Under the pieces are notes generated by a model, which worked only from the letters and a program-made list of their open reading frames with translations, was not told where the DNA came from and made no database searches. The position numbers were made by a program, and so were the translations under genes. This document shows positions 9,674 through 18,542 of a stretch of 64,000 nucleotides of DNA, piece after piece. This DNA is from Paeniglutamicibacter quisquiliarum (GTDB lineage Bacteria; Actinomycetota; Actinomycetes; Actinomycetales; Micrococcaceae): positions 186,001 to 250,000 of the forward strand of contig NZ_JAHRED010000006.1 in assembly GCF_019084045.1 (NCBI RefSeq), in the 5' to 3' direction. The number at the start of each line of letters is the position of its first letter. Positions within the stretch are counted from its first letter, which is position 1.

Positions 9674-10978
9674 TTGTTCGCCGCCATTGCCCGGGTATTC
9701 CGGACGCCTGACCTGCGACGCAAGTTGTTGTTCACGCTCGCCATCATCGCGATCTACCGCGTGGGTGTCTATATCCCTGCTCCCGGTGTGGACTACTCGA
9801 ACGTCCAGCAGTGCCTAGCCGCGGGTAACACCACCGGCGGGCTGTACCAGTTCGTGAACCTGTTCAGTGGCGGTGCGCTGCTGCAGGTCTCGATCTTCGC
9901 CATGGGCATCATGCCGTACATCACGGCCTCGATCATCATCCAGCTGCTGCGCGTGGTGATCCCTCGCTTCGAGGAGCTGCACAAGGAAGGCCAGTCCGGG
10001 CAGGCGATCCTGACCCAGTACACCCGGTACCTGACCATCGCGCTGGGCCTGCTTCAGGCCACCACGCTGGTTTCCCTGGCACGCAGCGGGATGCTTTTCC
10101 CCTCCTGCCAGCTGCCGATCGTCCCGGATGACAGCCTGTGGGTCATCGTGCTGATGATCTTCACTCTTACCGCCGGAACCGGCCTGATCATGTGGATGGG
10201 CGAACTGGCCACCGAGCGCGGCGTCGGCAACGGCATGTCGCTGCTGATCTTCGTCTCCATCGCCTCGGGCTTCCCCTCGGCCATGGGCGCCATCGCCACC
10301 TCGCAGGGCTGGGGCGTCTTCATCGGCGTCATCCTCATCGGCCTCGCCGTGATTGCCCTGGTTGTCTTCGTGGAACAGTCCCAGCGCCGCATCCCGGTGC
10401 AGTACGCCAAGCGGATGATCGGGCGCCGCACCGTCGGCGGGACCTCGACCTACATCCCGATCAAGGTCAACATGGCCGGGGTCATCCCGGTGATCTTCGC
10501 GTCCTCGATGCTGGCGCTGCCGACCATGCTGGTCTCGTTCAACACGCGCGCCGACGGCACGCTGCCGGACTGGGCCCTGTGGGTGCAGACGAACTTCTCC
10601 GGTTCCTCCCCGCTCTACATGGTGGCCTACACGCTGCTGACCATCGGATTCACCTACTTCTACGTCGCGATCACGTTCAACCCGACCGAGGTTGCCGACA
10701 ACATGAAGCAGTACGGCGGATTCATCCCGGGCATCCGCGCCGGACGCCCCACGGCCGAGTACCTCGAGTACGTCCTCAGCCGCATCACGTTCCCCGGTGC
10801 CATTTACCTGGCATTCGTGGCCCTGATTCCGTTGATCGCCTTCGTGCTGATCAACGCCGATCAGAACTTCCCATTTGGCGGCACCTCGATCCTCATCATG
10901 GTTGGTGTGGGTCTTGAGACCGTCAAGCAAATCAACGCACAAATGCAGCAGCGACACTACGAAGGACTTCTGCGATGA
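9674..10978 (+). CDS. secY: Protein translocase subunit SecY
   Basis: SecY is the ten-helix channel of the Sec translocon. The frame is open from 9440, but the family begins at MFAAIARVFRTPDLRRKLLF. The TTG at 9674 with AGGAGGA immediately upstream therefore decides the start and gives 434 residues. Visible signatures are YRVGVYIPAPGVDYS, the plug region GGALLQVSIFAMGIMPYITA and the cytoplasmic loop with RRIPVQYAKRM. Its stop overlaps the adk ATG. Confidence 0.96.
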   Translation: MFAAIARVFRTPDLRRKLLFTLAIIAIYRVGVYIPAPGVDYSNVQQCLAAGNTTGGLYQFVNLFSGGALLQVSIFAMGIMPYITASIIIQLLRVVIPRFEELHKEGQSGQAILTQYTRYLTIALGLLQATTLVSLARSGMLFPSCQLPIVPDDSLWVIVLMIFTLTAGTGLIMWMGELATERGVGNGMSLLIFVSIASGFPSAMGAIATSQGWGVFIGVILIGLAVIALVVFVEQSQRRIPVQYAKRMIGRRTVGGTSTYIPIKVNMAGVIPVIFASSMLALPTMLVSFNTRADGTLPDWALWVQTNFSGSSPLYMVAYTLLTIGFTYFYVAITFNPTEVADNMKQYGGFIPGIRAGRPTAEYLEYVLSRITFPGAIYLAFVALIPLIAFVLINADQNFPFGGTSILIMVGVGLETVKQINAQMQQRHYEGLLR

Positions 10979-11547
10979 CAAGACTGTTGATCATTGGACC
11001 ACCCGGCGCCGGCAAGGGCACCCAGGCGGACCGCATCTCCGAGCGCCTCAACGTTGTGGCCATCTCCACCGGTGACATCTTCCGCGCCAACGTCAAGGGC
11101 GGCACCCCGCTGGGCGTCGAGGCCAAGAAGTACATCGACGCCGGCAACTTCGTTCCCGACTCGGTCACCAACTCGATGGTCCGCGACCGCCTGTCCCAGG
11201 ACGACGTCAAGGACGGCTTCCTGCTGGACGGCTACCCGCGCACCAGCGCCCAGGTCGACGAGCTGGACTCGATCCTGGCCGACGCCGGGGTGGAACTCGA
11301 CGCAGTGCTGCAGCTGACCGCCGACGACGACGAACTCGTCGCCCGCCTGCTCAAGCGCGCGGAGATCGAGGGCCGCGCCGATGACAACGAAGAGGTCATC
11401 CGCCACCGCCTGGGCCTGTACCACGAGGAAACCGCAGTCGTGGTCAACCGCTACCAAGAGCGCGGCATCGTGCGCCTGGTCGACGGCATCGGTGAAATCG
11501 ACGAAGTCACCAACCGCGTCATGGACGCGCTGGGACAGAACGTCTAA
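10975..11547 (+). CDS. adk: Adenylate kinase
   Basis: Interconverts ATP + AMP and 2 ADP. The P-loop GPPGAGKGTQ lies at residues 8-17, the AMP-binding STGDIFRANV at about 30, and the LID motif DGYPRTSAQV near 83. The protein is 190 residues, the short form without a large zinc LID, usual in actinobacteria. ATGA overlap with secY indicates coupling. A terminator follows. Confidence 0.98.
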   Translation: MTRLLIIGPPGAGKGTQADRISERLNVVAISTGDIFRANVKGGTPLGVEAKKYIDAGNFVPDSVTNSMVRDRLSQDDVKDGFLLDGYPRTSAQVDELDSILADAGVELDAVLQLTADDDELVARLLKRAEIEGRADDNEEVIRHRLGLYHEETAVVVNRYQERGIVRLVDGIGEIDEVTNRVMDALGQNV

Positions 11548-11560
11548 GTAGCTTGCACAC

Positions 11561-11614
11561 GCGCAAACCGCGGGGATCGGCACACCAGTGCCTGCATCCC
11601 CGCGGTTTTTGCGC
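11561..11614 (+). terminator. Intrinsic terminator after adk
   Basis: GCGCAAACCGCGGGGAT pairs with ATCCCCGCGGTTTTTGCGC around an 18-nt loop. The T-run is within the descending arm. It ends the secY-adk transcript before map. Confidence 0.85.
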
Positions 11615-11654
11615 TAACGACGCAGAGAAAATTCCTTGAAAGGGGAACCACACC

Positions 11655-12485
11655 ATGGCTTTCGGCCAACCCAAAATCGAGTACAAGACCAACCAGCAGA
11701 TCCTGAAGATGCGTGAAGCCGGTTTGGTGCTGGCCGAGGCATTGGACGAGGCAGTGGCAGCCGCACAGATCGGCGTGACCACCGCGCACGTCGACGAGGT
11801 CTTTGCCTCGGTGCTCGAACGCCATGGCGCAAAGTCCAACTTCAAGGGCTACCACGGCTTCCCCGCCACCATCTGCGCCTCCGTCAACGACGAGGTCGTC
11901 CACGGCTTCCCCAGCCAGTACGAGCTCAAGGACGGGGACGTGCTGAAGATCGACGGCGGAGCCATCATCGACGGCTGGCACGCCGACTCGGCACGCACCG
12001 TCATCCTGGGCACCGCCGACCCGGAAGACCAGCGCCTGTCCGACATCACCCAGGAAGCCATGTGGCGGGGGATCGCCGCCCTGGCAGAAGCCCGCTTCGT
12101 GGGCCAGATCGGCGATGCCATCGACGACTTCGTCTCCGGCGTGCCGGGCAAGCCGCTGGGCATCCTGGAGGACTACGTGGGCCACGGCATCGGTTCGGAA
12201 ATGCACCAGGCCCCGGACGTGCTCAACTACCGCACCGGGCACCGCGGGCCCCGGGTGAAGCCGGGCCTGTGCCTGGCCATCGAACCGATGCTGGTGCGCG
12301 GGGGACTTGAGACCAAGGTGCTCGAGGACGACTGGACCGTCGTCACCGTTGACGGCGCCCGCGCCTCGCAGTGGGAGCACTCGGTTGCCGTTCACATGGG
12401 CGGCATCTGGGTGCTCACGGCCCATGACGGGGGAGTGGCGGGCCTCGCCCCCTTCGGCGTAACGCCTTCCCCGATCGTTTCCTGA
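11655..12485 (+). CDS. map: Methionine aminopeptidase type I
   Basis: Removes the initiator Met from nascent proteins. Metal ligands are recognisable in DGDVLKIDGGAIIDGWHADS (two Asp), GHGIGSEMHQ (His) and the C-terminal IEPM (Glu) and WEHS (Glu). 276 residues, normal for type Ia/c. It has GAAAGGGG upstream of the ATG. Between terminators, it is probably an independent unit. Confidence 0.97.
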   Translation: MAFGQPKIEYKTNQQILKMREAGLVLAEALDEAVAAAQIGVTTAHVDEVFASVLERHGAKSNFKGYHGFPATICASVNDEVVHGFPSQYELKDGDVLKIDGGAIIDGWHADSARTVILGTADPEDQRLSDITQEAMWRGIAALAEARFVGQIGDAIDDFVSGVPGKPLGILEDYVGHGIGSEMHQAPDVLNYRTGHRGPRVKPGLCLAIEPMLVRGGLETKVLEDDWTVVTVDGARASQWEHSVAVHMGGIWVLTAHDGGVAGLAPFGVTPSPIVS

Positions 12486-12487
12486 TG

Positions 12488-12523
12488 TTCCGTGCAGCGC
12501 CCGCGCGCGGGCGCTGCACGGAA
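12488..12523. terminator. Perfect 36-nt palindrome after map
   Basis: TTCCGTGCAGCGCCCGCG is followed directly by its exact reverse complement and then GGAAAAAT-type sequence without a U-run on the + strand. It lies 3 nt beyond the map stop. The stem could end or stabilise the map mRNA. Classical intrinsic termination is uncertain because no T-tract follows. Confidence 0.5.
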
Positions 12524-12715
12524 AAATGTGGTGGATCTAACAAATCGAGCCGGTCAAGGGATTTCCCTTTAAGCCTCCCAGCGCGTAGGCTTGACTGTTG
12601 GTTGTCTGTTCCTTGGTGCCCAAAAGCTCGCGCTTAGGGTGCCTCTGTTATTGATGGCCAAGACCATAAACCTGTCGGTGGCAAAAGCCGCCGGCAACAA
12701 AAGTTAGCGGAGGAT

Positions 12716-12937
12716 ATGGCCAAGAAAGAGGGTGTCATCGAGGTAGAAGGCACCGTGTCAGAGGCACTGCCCAATGCGATGTTCCGTGTTGAGCTGCCCA
12801 ACGGGCACGTTGTACTTGCAACTATCTCGGGAAAGATGCGTCAGCACTACATTCGAATCCTCCCTGAGGATCGCGTAGTGGTGGAACTCAGTCCGTATGA
12901 CCTCAACCGCGGACGTATCGTTTACCGCTACAAGTAA
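12716..12937 (+). CDS. infA: Translation initiation factor IF-1
   Basis: A 73-residue S1/OB-fold protein that occupies the 30S A site during initiation. [20 protein letters not shown] and [20 protein letters not shown] are diagnostic. AGCGGAGGAT is immediately upstream. The 230-nt spacer before it holds TTGACT (12591) and TAGGCT (12586) as overlapping promoter candidates. Confidence 0.98.
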   Translation: MAKKEGVIEVEGTVSEALPNAMFRVELPNGHVVLATISGKMRQHYIRILPEDRVVVELSPYDLNRGRIVYRYK

Positions 12938-13020
12938 AGATTTTTGTTCTCCTTCCCTTGGGACGGGCGACAAAGGAATTTACGCTCCACTTGAAACCGC
13001 AACCGCAAAAGGACAAAGCC

Positions 13021-13134
13021 TTGAAGGTTAACCCTAGCGTGAAGCCGATCTGCGATAAGTGCAAGGTGATCCGTCGTAATGGCGTGGTCATGGTGATCTG
13101 CGAAAACCCACGCCACAAGCAGCGTCAGGGCTAA
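13021..13134 (+). CDS. rpmJ: 50S ribosomal protein L36, TTG start
   Basis: A 37-residue L36. It reads [20 protein letters not shown] and ends in [11 protein letters not shown]. The zinc ribbon ligands are Cys11, Cys14, Cys27 and His32, so this is the zinc-binding form. The start is TTG with AAAAGGA 7 nt upstream. Its position infA-rpmJ-rpsM is canonical. The gene is easily missed because of its size and rare start. Confidence 0.96.
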   Translation: MKVNPSVKPICDKCKVIRRNGVVMVICENPRHKQRQG

Positions 13135-13284
13135 TTTCCCTCACGGGAAATCCTGCGCGTAGTAAAAGTAATTGGCAGCACAGCATCCACCGCGCGATGC
13201 ATACCCACGGCACGGAGGCCGTGGACTGGGAACACCCAGGAATGTGCTGCTTTAGACCTCCGCACATCGAAAGGTAGACAGCAT

Positions 13285-13659
13285 ATGGCTCGTCTAGCTG
13301 GCGTAGACATCCCGCGCGAAAAGCGCGTGATCATTGCGCTCACCTACATTTACGGCGTGGGCAAGACCCGTGCAGAACAGACCATCGCCGAGACCGGGAT
13401 CAACCCGGACACTCGCGTGAAGGATCTGACCGACGCTGAGCTGGTTCAGCTGCGTGACTTCATTGAAGGCAGCTTCAAGGTTGAGGGTGACCTCCGCCGT
13501 GAAGTGGCAGCTGACATTCGCCGCAAGGTTGAGATCGGCTCCTACGAAGGCATCCGCCACCGCAAGGGCCTGCCGGTCCGCGGTCAGCGCACCAAGACCA
13601 ACGCTCGTACCCGCAAGGGCCCGAAGCGCACCGTCGCCGGTAAGAAGAAGACCCGCTAA
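13285..13659 (+). CDS. rpsM: 30S ribosomal protein S13
   Basis: S13 contacts tRNA and bridges to L5. 124 residues: [20 protein letters not shown] at the start and the basic C-terminal [20 protein letters not shown] are diagnostic. It follows rpmJ after about 150 nt of spacer, which contains no gene. CGAAAGGTAG precedes the ATG. Confidence 0.98.
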   Translation: MARLAGVDIPREKRVIIALTYIYGVGKTRAEQTIAETGINPDTRVKDLTDAELVQLRDFIEGSFKVEGDLRREVAADIRRKVEIGSYEGIRHRKGLPVRGQRTKTNARTRKGPKRTVAGKKKTR

Positions 13660-13702
13660 ATCTAGCGGTCGTCACTAAGCCAATTTTCTCGTAGGAGTAA
13701 GC

Positions 13703-14104
13703 ATGCCCCCCAAGACTCGTGGAGCGGTCCGCAAGCCGCGTCGCAAGGACAAAAAGAATATCGCGCTCGGACAGGCGCACATCAAGAGCACCTTTAACAA
13801 CACCATCGTTTCCATCACGGATCCGAACGGTGCTGTAATCTCGTGGGCCTCGGCCGGCGAGGTTGGCTTCAAGGGCTCGCGTAAGTCGACTCCGTACGCC
13901 GCACAGATGGCCGCCGAGGCCGCTGCAAAGCGCGCACAGGAGCACGGCCTTCGCAAGGTTGACGTTTTCGTCAAGGGCCCGGGCTCGGGACGCGAAACCG
14001 CGATCCGCTCGCTGCAGGCTGCTGGCCTTGAGGTCGGGTCCATCCAGGACGTTTCCCCAAGCGCTCACAACGGCTGCCGCCCGCCAAAGCGTCGCCGCGT
14101 CTAA
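13703..14104 (+). CDS. rpsK: 30S ribosomal protein S11
   Basis: S11 lies in the platform near the E-site mRNA. The 133-residue protein has [20 protein letters not shown] and the C-terminal [30 protein letters not shown] site precedes the ATG. rpsD, which follows rpsK in many bacteria, is not here; rpoA is next. Confidence 0.98.
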   Translation: MPPKTRGAVRKPRRKDKKNIALGQAHIKSTFNNTIVSITDPNGAVISWASAGEVGFKGSRKSTPYAAQMAAEAAAKRAQEHGLRKVDVFVKGPGSGRETAIRSLQAAGLEVGSIQDVSPSAHNGCRPPKRRRV

Positions 14105-14112
14105 AAATGACT

Positions 14113-14190
14113 GTCTGGCTTTGATGCCGCCGCGTCTTTCTCCCGCAAGGGAGTTGGGCGCGGCGGCATGATCGCCACGGCTAGCCAGAC
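14113..14190 (+). other. Three-part perfect stem between rpsK and rpoA
   Basis: GTCTGGCT (14113-14120) pairs with AGCCAGAC (14183-14190). ATGCCGCCGCG (14124-14134) pairs with CGCGGCGGCAT (14159-14169). CTCCC (14140-14144) pairs with GGGAG (14149-14153) across GCAA. All 24 pairs are perfect. No U-tract follows, so it looks like a structured mRNA element, attenuator or processing site ahead of rpoA rather than a plain terminator. Confidence 0.6.
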
Positions 14191-14277
14191 CGAACCAGAC
14201 GAACGCCGACGAGGCATACGTCGTTTCCACCCCCTGTGTTGCGTCATATAGCGGACGCTCGCTGAAAGGAAATGTAA

Positions 14278-15285
14278 GTGCTCATTGCACAGCGCCCTAC
14301 CCTGACCGAAGAAGTCGTAGCGGAGAACCGCTCCCGTTTCGTAATTGAACCGTTGGAGCCAGGCTTCGGCTACACCCTGGGCAACTCGCTTCGCCGTACC
14401 CTTCTCTCCTCCATTCCTGGTGCAGCTGTCACCAGTGTGCGGATCGACGGCGTACTGCACGAGTTCACCACCGTAGCCGGTGTGAAGGAAGACGTCACCG
14501 AGCTGATTCTGAACATCAAGAATCTCTCTGTGTCCTCCGAACATGACGAGCCGGTCGTCGCCTACCTGCGCAAGCAGGGCCCGGGCGTCGTCACCGCAGC
14601 CGACATCACCCCGCCAGCCGGCGTGGAATTCCACAACCCGGACCTGCACATCGCGACGTTGAACGCGAAGGGCAAGTTCGACATGGAACTGACCATCGAG
14701 CGTGGCCGCGGCTATGTTTCTGCAGCGCAGAACAAGAACGTGGACGCCGAGATCGGTCGCATCCCTGTGGATTCGATCTACTCGCCGGTACTCAAGGTGA
14801 CCTTCCGCGTGGAGGCCACCCGTGTCGAGCAGCGCACCGACTTTGACAAGCTCATCGTCGATGTCGAGACCAAGGATTCGATGGCCCCGCGCGATGCAGT
14901 TGCATCTGCCGGCACCACCCTGGTTGAACTGTTCGGACTGGCTCGCGAGCTGAACACCGCCGCTGAAGGCATCGAGATCGGCCCGTCCCCGACGGACGCC
15001 GCCCTCGCAGCCGACATGGCGTTGCCGATCGAGGACCTCGAACTGACCGTTCGCTCGTACAACTGCCTCAAGCGTGAGGGCATCCACTCCGTGGGTGAAC
15101 TCGTTGCACGCTCCGAGGCCGACCTGATGGACATCCGTAACTTCGGTGCGAAGTCCATCGACGAGGTCAAGGCGAAGCTGATCGATTTGGGTCTGGCCCT
15201 GAAGGATTCCCCTCCGGGCTTCGATCTTGCAGCACGTGCCGCCGCCATTGGCGACGATGACGTCTACGGTGACGAAGAAGTCTAA
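14278..15285 (+). CDS. rpoA: DNA-directed RNA polymerase subunit alpha
   Basis: Alpha dimerises to nucleate RNA polymerase and contacts UP elements and activators. The N-terminal domain shows [20 protein letters not shown], and the C-terminal domain shows [20 protein letters not shown] and [19 protein letters not shown]. 335 residues. The start is GTG 14278 behind GAAAGGAAATGTAA. rplQ follows after a hairpin-bearing spacer. Confidence 0.98.
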   Translation: MLIAQRPTLTEEVVAENRSRFVIEPLEPGFGYTLGNSLRRTLLSSIPGAAVTSVRIDGVLHEFTTVAGVKEDVTELILNIKNLSVSSEHDEPVVAYLRKQGPGVVTAADITPPAGVEFHNPDLHIATLNAKGKFDMELTIERGRGYVSAAQNKNVDAEIGRIPVDSIYSPVLKVTFRVEATRVEQRTDFDKLIVDVETKDSMAPRDAVASAGTTLVELFGLARELNTAAEGIEIGPSPTDAALAADMALPIEDLELTVRSYNCLKREGIHSVGELVARSEADLMDIRNFGAKSIDEVKAKLIDLGLALKDSPPGFDLAARAAAIGDDDVYGDEEV

Positions 15286-15317
15286 GACTTCTTGGCCCAC
15301 CAGCTATAGAACTTAAA

Positions 15318-15357
15318 CCTTTGCGCCCGGGATCCCCCGGGGCACCGGGCGCAAAGG
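15318..15357 (+). other. Perfect 13-bp hairpin between rpoA and rplQ
   Basis: CCTTTGCGCCCGG (15318-15330) pairs with CCGGGCGCAAAGG (15345-15357) around a 14-nt loop that is itself partly self-complementary. There is no U-tract, and rplQ starts 22 nt downstream. Likely a partial terminator or mRNA processing signal that sets the rpoA:rplQ ratio; this is inference. Confidence 0.55.
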
Positions 15358-15378
15358 CCACCATAATAGGAGAACACT

Positions 15379-15891
15379 ATGCCTACCCCTCCCAAGGGTC
15401 CGCGTCTCGGCGGCAGCGCAGCTCACGAGCGTTTGATGCTCGCGAACCTGTCCGCGCAGCTGTTCGAGAACAAGTCCATCACCACCACGCTGACCAAGGC
15501 CAAGCGCCTTCGTCCGCACGCAGAGCGCCTGATCACCTTCGCCAAGCGCGGAGACCTGGCCTCGCGTCGCCGCGTCCAGGCAGTCATTGCCTCGCGCAGC
15601 CGCACCAACAAGTCGATCGTTCACGAGCTGTTCGAGAACATCGCACCGCTCATGGCCGAGCGCCCGGGCGGCTACACCCGCATCACCAAGATCGGCAACC
15701 GCAAGGGCGACAACGCTCCGATGGCTGTCATCGAATTGGTCATGGAGCCGGTTTCCCCGAAGCAGGCCGTTGTGAAGGAAGCCGAGAAGGCTGCCGCAGT
15801 GGCTGCTCCGGTTGAAGAGGTCGTTGAGACCGAAGCAACCGAAGCTGCAGAGGTTGTAGAGACCGAAGCCGCAGAGGAGAACAAGGCCTAG
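15379..15891 (+). CDS. rplQ: 50S ribosomal protein L17 with acidic C-terminal tail
   Basis: L17 sits at the base of the 50S near the tunnel exit. The core [20 protein letters not shown] and [13 protein letters not shown] is complete by about residue 120. A 45-residue acidic Ala/Glu/Val tail extends the protein to 170, as in other high-GC actinobacteria. TAGGAGAAC precedes the ATG, and a terminator follows. Confidence 0.97.
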   Translation: MPTPPKGPRLGGSAAHERLMLANLSAQLFENKSITTTLTKAKRLRPHAERLITFAKRGDLASRRRVQAVIASRSRTNKSIVHELFENIAPLMAERPGGYTRITKIGNRKGDNAPMAVIELVMEPVSPKQAVVKEAEKAAAVAAPVEEVVETEATEAAEVVETEAAEENKA

Positions 15892-15916
15892 TCCTTGTTT
15901 CCTCGGCAAGAGCTGA

Positions 15917-15956
15917 AACGTTGGCCCGGTGCACTTATGCACCGGGCCAACGTTTT
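15917..15956 (+). terminator. Intrinsic terminator after rplQ
   Basis: AACGTTGGCCCGGTGCA pairs perfectly with TGCACCGGGCCAACGTT around CTTA and is followed by TTTT. It ends the infA-rplQ operon. Confidence 0.92.
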
Positions 15957-16062
15957 AAGTACTGAAGACCCCCGCGACGGGCCCGCCCGCGGCCGCTCGC
16001 AATTTCGGGGGGAGGACCGCTCCCGTGACAAGTGGAGCAGGCCACCGAATGAGGACCGTGAG

Positions 16063-17016
16063 ATGAATACTTCCGCCTTTGACGCCCAGCACCCCGGTCT
16101 CGCGCCGGCCGGAAGCGCCGCCGAGCCTGCCACCGTGCGCCTGGCCATCCGCATCGGCTATGACGGAACCGCCTACAACGGCTGGGCGCTGCAGCCGGGC
16201 CTGCCCACCGTGCAGGGAGTGCTCGAAGCCGCCCTGGCCATGCTCATCCGCCGCGACATCCGCACCGTCGTGGCCGGACGCACGGACGCCGGGGTGCATG
16301 CCCGGAACCAGATCGCGCATTTCGACCTGACGCCGACCGAGGTTGCGGGCCTGGCCCGAGGAGCGAACATCGAACCCGGCTTTGCCCTGCTTCGCCGGCT
16401 GCGCGGTGTACTCGGCCGCGAACACGGTGCCATCCTGGTCCACGACGTCTGGATCGCCCCCGACGGGTTCGACGCACGCTTTTCCGCACTCTGGCGCCGC
16501 TACTCCTACCGCATCGCCGACGGACCTGCACGCTTCGATCCGCTGACCCGCGCCTTCACCATGTGGCACAAGACGGACCTGGATGTCGATTTGCTGAACG
16601 CGGAGGCCTCAAGCCTGCTCGGACGCCACGACTTCCTCTCCTTCTGCAAGCCGCGCGAGCATGCCACCACCATCCGCACGCTGACGGAATTCGAGTTCGA
16701 CCGTGATGCCGAGGGCATCATCGTGGCGCACCTGAAGGCCGACGCTTTTTGCCACAACATGGTCAGGGCCATGATCGGTGCCTGCATCAAGGTCGGGGAC
16801 GGGCGCGAGGTCCCGGGGTGGGTGGCGATGCGCTTGGAGGAAGCCGTGCGCGATTCCCGGATCATGCTTGCAGACCCGCGGGCACTGGTCCTGGAGGAAG
16901 TCGCCTATCCTCTTGATGCGCACGAGATCGCCAGGCGCGCGGAATTGACGCGCACCCGTCGCACGCCGCATGAGATCACCAAGGACCTGCCGGAATTGCG
17001 CGGAATCGACCTGTAG
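16063..17016 (+). CDS. truA: tRNA pseudouridine(38-40) synthase TruA
   Basis: Isomerises U38-U40 of tRNA anticodon arms. The catalytic motif AGRTDAGVHA lies at about residues 71-80 with nucleophile Asp75. RWRYSYRI-like WRRYSYRI and the C-terminal FCHNMVRAMIG also fit. ATG 16063 (MNTSAFDAQH) behind GAGGACCGTGAG gives 317 residues. The first ~25 residues and the C-terminal tail extend the usual 270-290. The frame is open upstream through the terminator but without family similarity. Confidence 0.95.
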   Translation: MNTSAFDAQHPGLAPAGSAAEPATVRLAIRIGYDGTAYNGWALQPGLPTVQGVLEAALAMLIRRDIRTVVAGRTDAGVHARNQIAHFDLTPTEVAGLARGANIEPGFALLRRLRGVLGREHGAILVHDVWIAPDGFDARFSALWRRYSYRIADGPARFDPLTRAFTMWHKTDLDVDLLNAEASSLLGRHDFLSFCKPREHATTIRTLTEFEFDRDAEGIIVAHLKADAFCHNMVRAMIGACIKVGDGREVPGWVAMRLEEAVRDSRIMLADPRALVLEEVAYPLDAHEIARRAELTRTRRTPHEITKDLPELRGIDL

Positions 17017-17343
17017 TCCGGGGGAATGCGGCGCAATACACTGGCATAAGTCGTCCTGTCGGCAGGCTCACTTCAGGCGCTTTGGCGGTGTCGGGGTTAA
17101 TCCGATAGACTATGGGCTGTTGTGCGTGTCCTTTGTTCGACACAACCTTCTCCGCGTGACGGCTCAGTTGCAGAGCCACTGGTCTGCTGGGATTGCGAAC
17201 ATTCATGGACGGCCGGTCTTTTCAGTCCTCACCTGGCGAACTGGTTACAGCGCATCGAACACAGCACATCTACAACAGTGGATCTCACAGCCGCTGCTTG
17301 GAACTGTGCTTGACCAGTAACCAATAAAACAAAGGCAATTACA
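17017..17343 (+). other. Spacer and long leader before rplM
   Basis: No protein gene is visible in these 327 nt. The first 65 nt follow truA. A good promoter sits at 17082-17111, leaving an untranslated leader of about 225 nt. The leader has several short self-complementary stretches but no stem as long as those in the spc region. A long leader in front of rplM suggests r-protein autoregulation. Confidence 0.5.
17082..17111 (+). promoter_or_regulatory. rplM-rpsI promoter
   Basis: TTGGCG (17082-17087), an 18-nt spacer and TAGACT (17106-17111). Both boxes are good for an actinobacterial housekeeping promoter. The unit downstream, rplM-rpsI, has no other evident promoter. Confidence 0.65.
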
Positions 17344-17787
17344 GTGCGTACGTTCACTCCAAAGCCGGCTGACCAGACCCGCCAGTGGCACATCATTGAT
17401 GCCACCGACGTTGTACTTGGTCGCCTCGCCGTCCAGGCCGCAACCCTGCTGCGCGGCAAGCACAAGGCTACCTTCGCCCCCCACATGGACATGGGCGATC
17501 ACGTCATCATCATCAACGCCGAGAAGGTTGCCCTCACCGGCGCCAAGCTCGAAAACAAGCGCGCCTACCGTCACTCGGGTTTCCCGGGCGGCCTGAAGTC
17601 CGTGACCTACGCCGAGCTTCTTGAAAAGAACCCGGTCCAGGCCGTGGAGAAGGCCATCAAGGGCATGCTCCCGAAGAACTCGCTGGCTGCAGATCAGCTG
17701 TCCAAGTTGAAGGTCTACCGCGGTGCCGAGCACCCGCACGCTGCACAGCAGCCGCAGACCTTCGAAATCACCCAGGTCGCGCAGTAG
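17344..17787 (+). CDS. rplM: 50S ribosomal protein L13
   Basis: L13 is an early 50S assembly protein. The 147-residue sequence shows [40 protein letters not shown] and [20 protein letters not shown]. The start is GTG 17344. rpsI follows after 36 nt with TAGGAGATTATC. Confidence 0.98.
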   Translation: MRTFTPKPADQTRQWHIIDATDVVLGRLAVQAATLLRGKHKATFAPHMDMGDHVIIINAEKVALTGAKLENKRAYRHSGFPGGLKSVTYAELLEKNPVQAVEKAIKGMLPKNSLAADQLSKLKVYRGAEHPHAAQQPQTFEITQVAQ

Positions 17788-17823
17788 CGCTGGGCCCCGA
17801 GAACAAGACTTTAGGAGATTATC

Positions 17824-18324
17824 GTGGCTCAGAACACTGAAGAGATCACTGAATTCGAGGGTGAAGCTCCGACTTCGTACACCTCGGAGACCGTTGCCGT
17901 TGAGGCAGAAGCCGTCAAGGAACGTCCGGCACTGACCGTTGCAGGCGCAGCAGTTGGCCGCCGCAAGCAGGCAATTGCCCGCGTGCGCGTCGTCCCAGGT
18001 ACCGGCAAGTGGACCCTCAACGGTCGCACCCTGGAAAACTACTTCCCGAACAAGCTGCACCAGCAGGATGTCAACGAACCGTTCAAGCTCCTCGAGCTCG
18101 ACGGCGCCTACGACGTTCTTGCACGCATCCACGGTGGCGGCCCCTCGGGCCAGGCCGGTGCGTTGCGCCTGGGCATTGCCCGTTCGCTGAACGAAATCGA
18201 CCGCGACAACAACCGTGCAGCCCTCAAGAAGGCCGGCTACTTGACTCGTGACGCCCGCGTCATCGAGCGCAAGAAGGCTGGTCTCAAGAAGGCCCGCAAG
18301 GCTTCGCAGTTCTCCAAGCGCTAA
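17824..18324 (+). CDS. rpsI: 30S ribosomal protein S9
   Basis: S9 reaches the P-site tRNA with its C-terminal tail. The S9 core begins near residue 40 ([20 protein letters not shown]) and ends in the basic [19 protein letters not shown], whose last Arg contacts tRNA. The first ~38 residues are an acidic, low-complexity extension typical of actinobacteria. GTG start. 166 residues. Confidence 0.97.
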   Translation: MAQNTEEITEFEGEAPTSYTSETVAVEAEAVKERPALTVAGAAVGRRKQAIARVRVVPGTGKWTLNGRTLENYFPNKLHQQDVNEPFKLLELDGAYDVLARIHGGGPSGQAGALRLGIARSLNEIDRDNNRAALKKAGYLTRDARVIERKKAGLKKARKASQFSKR

Positions 18325-18334
18325 ATCGCTTGCA

Positions 18335-18394
18335 CCGACCCCCTGGGGGTCGGAAACCAGGGGCCCCGCAACCGCAAGGTTGTGGGGCCCCTGG
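18335..18394 (+). terminator. Tandem terminators after rpsI
   Basis: A short hairpin, CCGACCCC with GGGGTCGG (18335-18353), is followed by a longer one, CCAGGGGCCCCGCAACC with GGTTGTGGGGCCCCTGG (18357-18394), then TCGTTA. The U-tract is poor but the stems are very stable. Confidence 0.75.
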
Positions 18395-18420
18395 TCGTTA
18401 AGCAGGCCATCGGCATGCGA

Positions 18421-18465
18421 AAAAGAGCCAGCGTTCAGTTCCACGAACTGAACGCTGGCTCTTTT
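18421..18465. terminator. Bidirectional terminator between rpsI and the sialidase operon
   Basis: AAAAGAGCCAGCGTTCAGTT pairs with AACTGAACGCTGGCTCTTTT around a short loop. A-run and T-run on either side make it work on both strands, here between the + strand rpsI and the minus-strand nan operon that ends at 18543. Confidence 0.9.
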
Positions 18466-18542
18466 CCTGTCATGCAGACCCTCGGTTGGCGTGGTCTTCC
18501 ACCCTGGCGTTGGGCCGACGGGCCAAGATGGCGACGGGTCGA

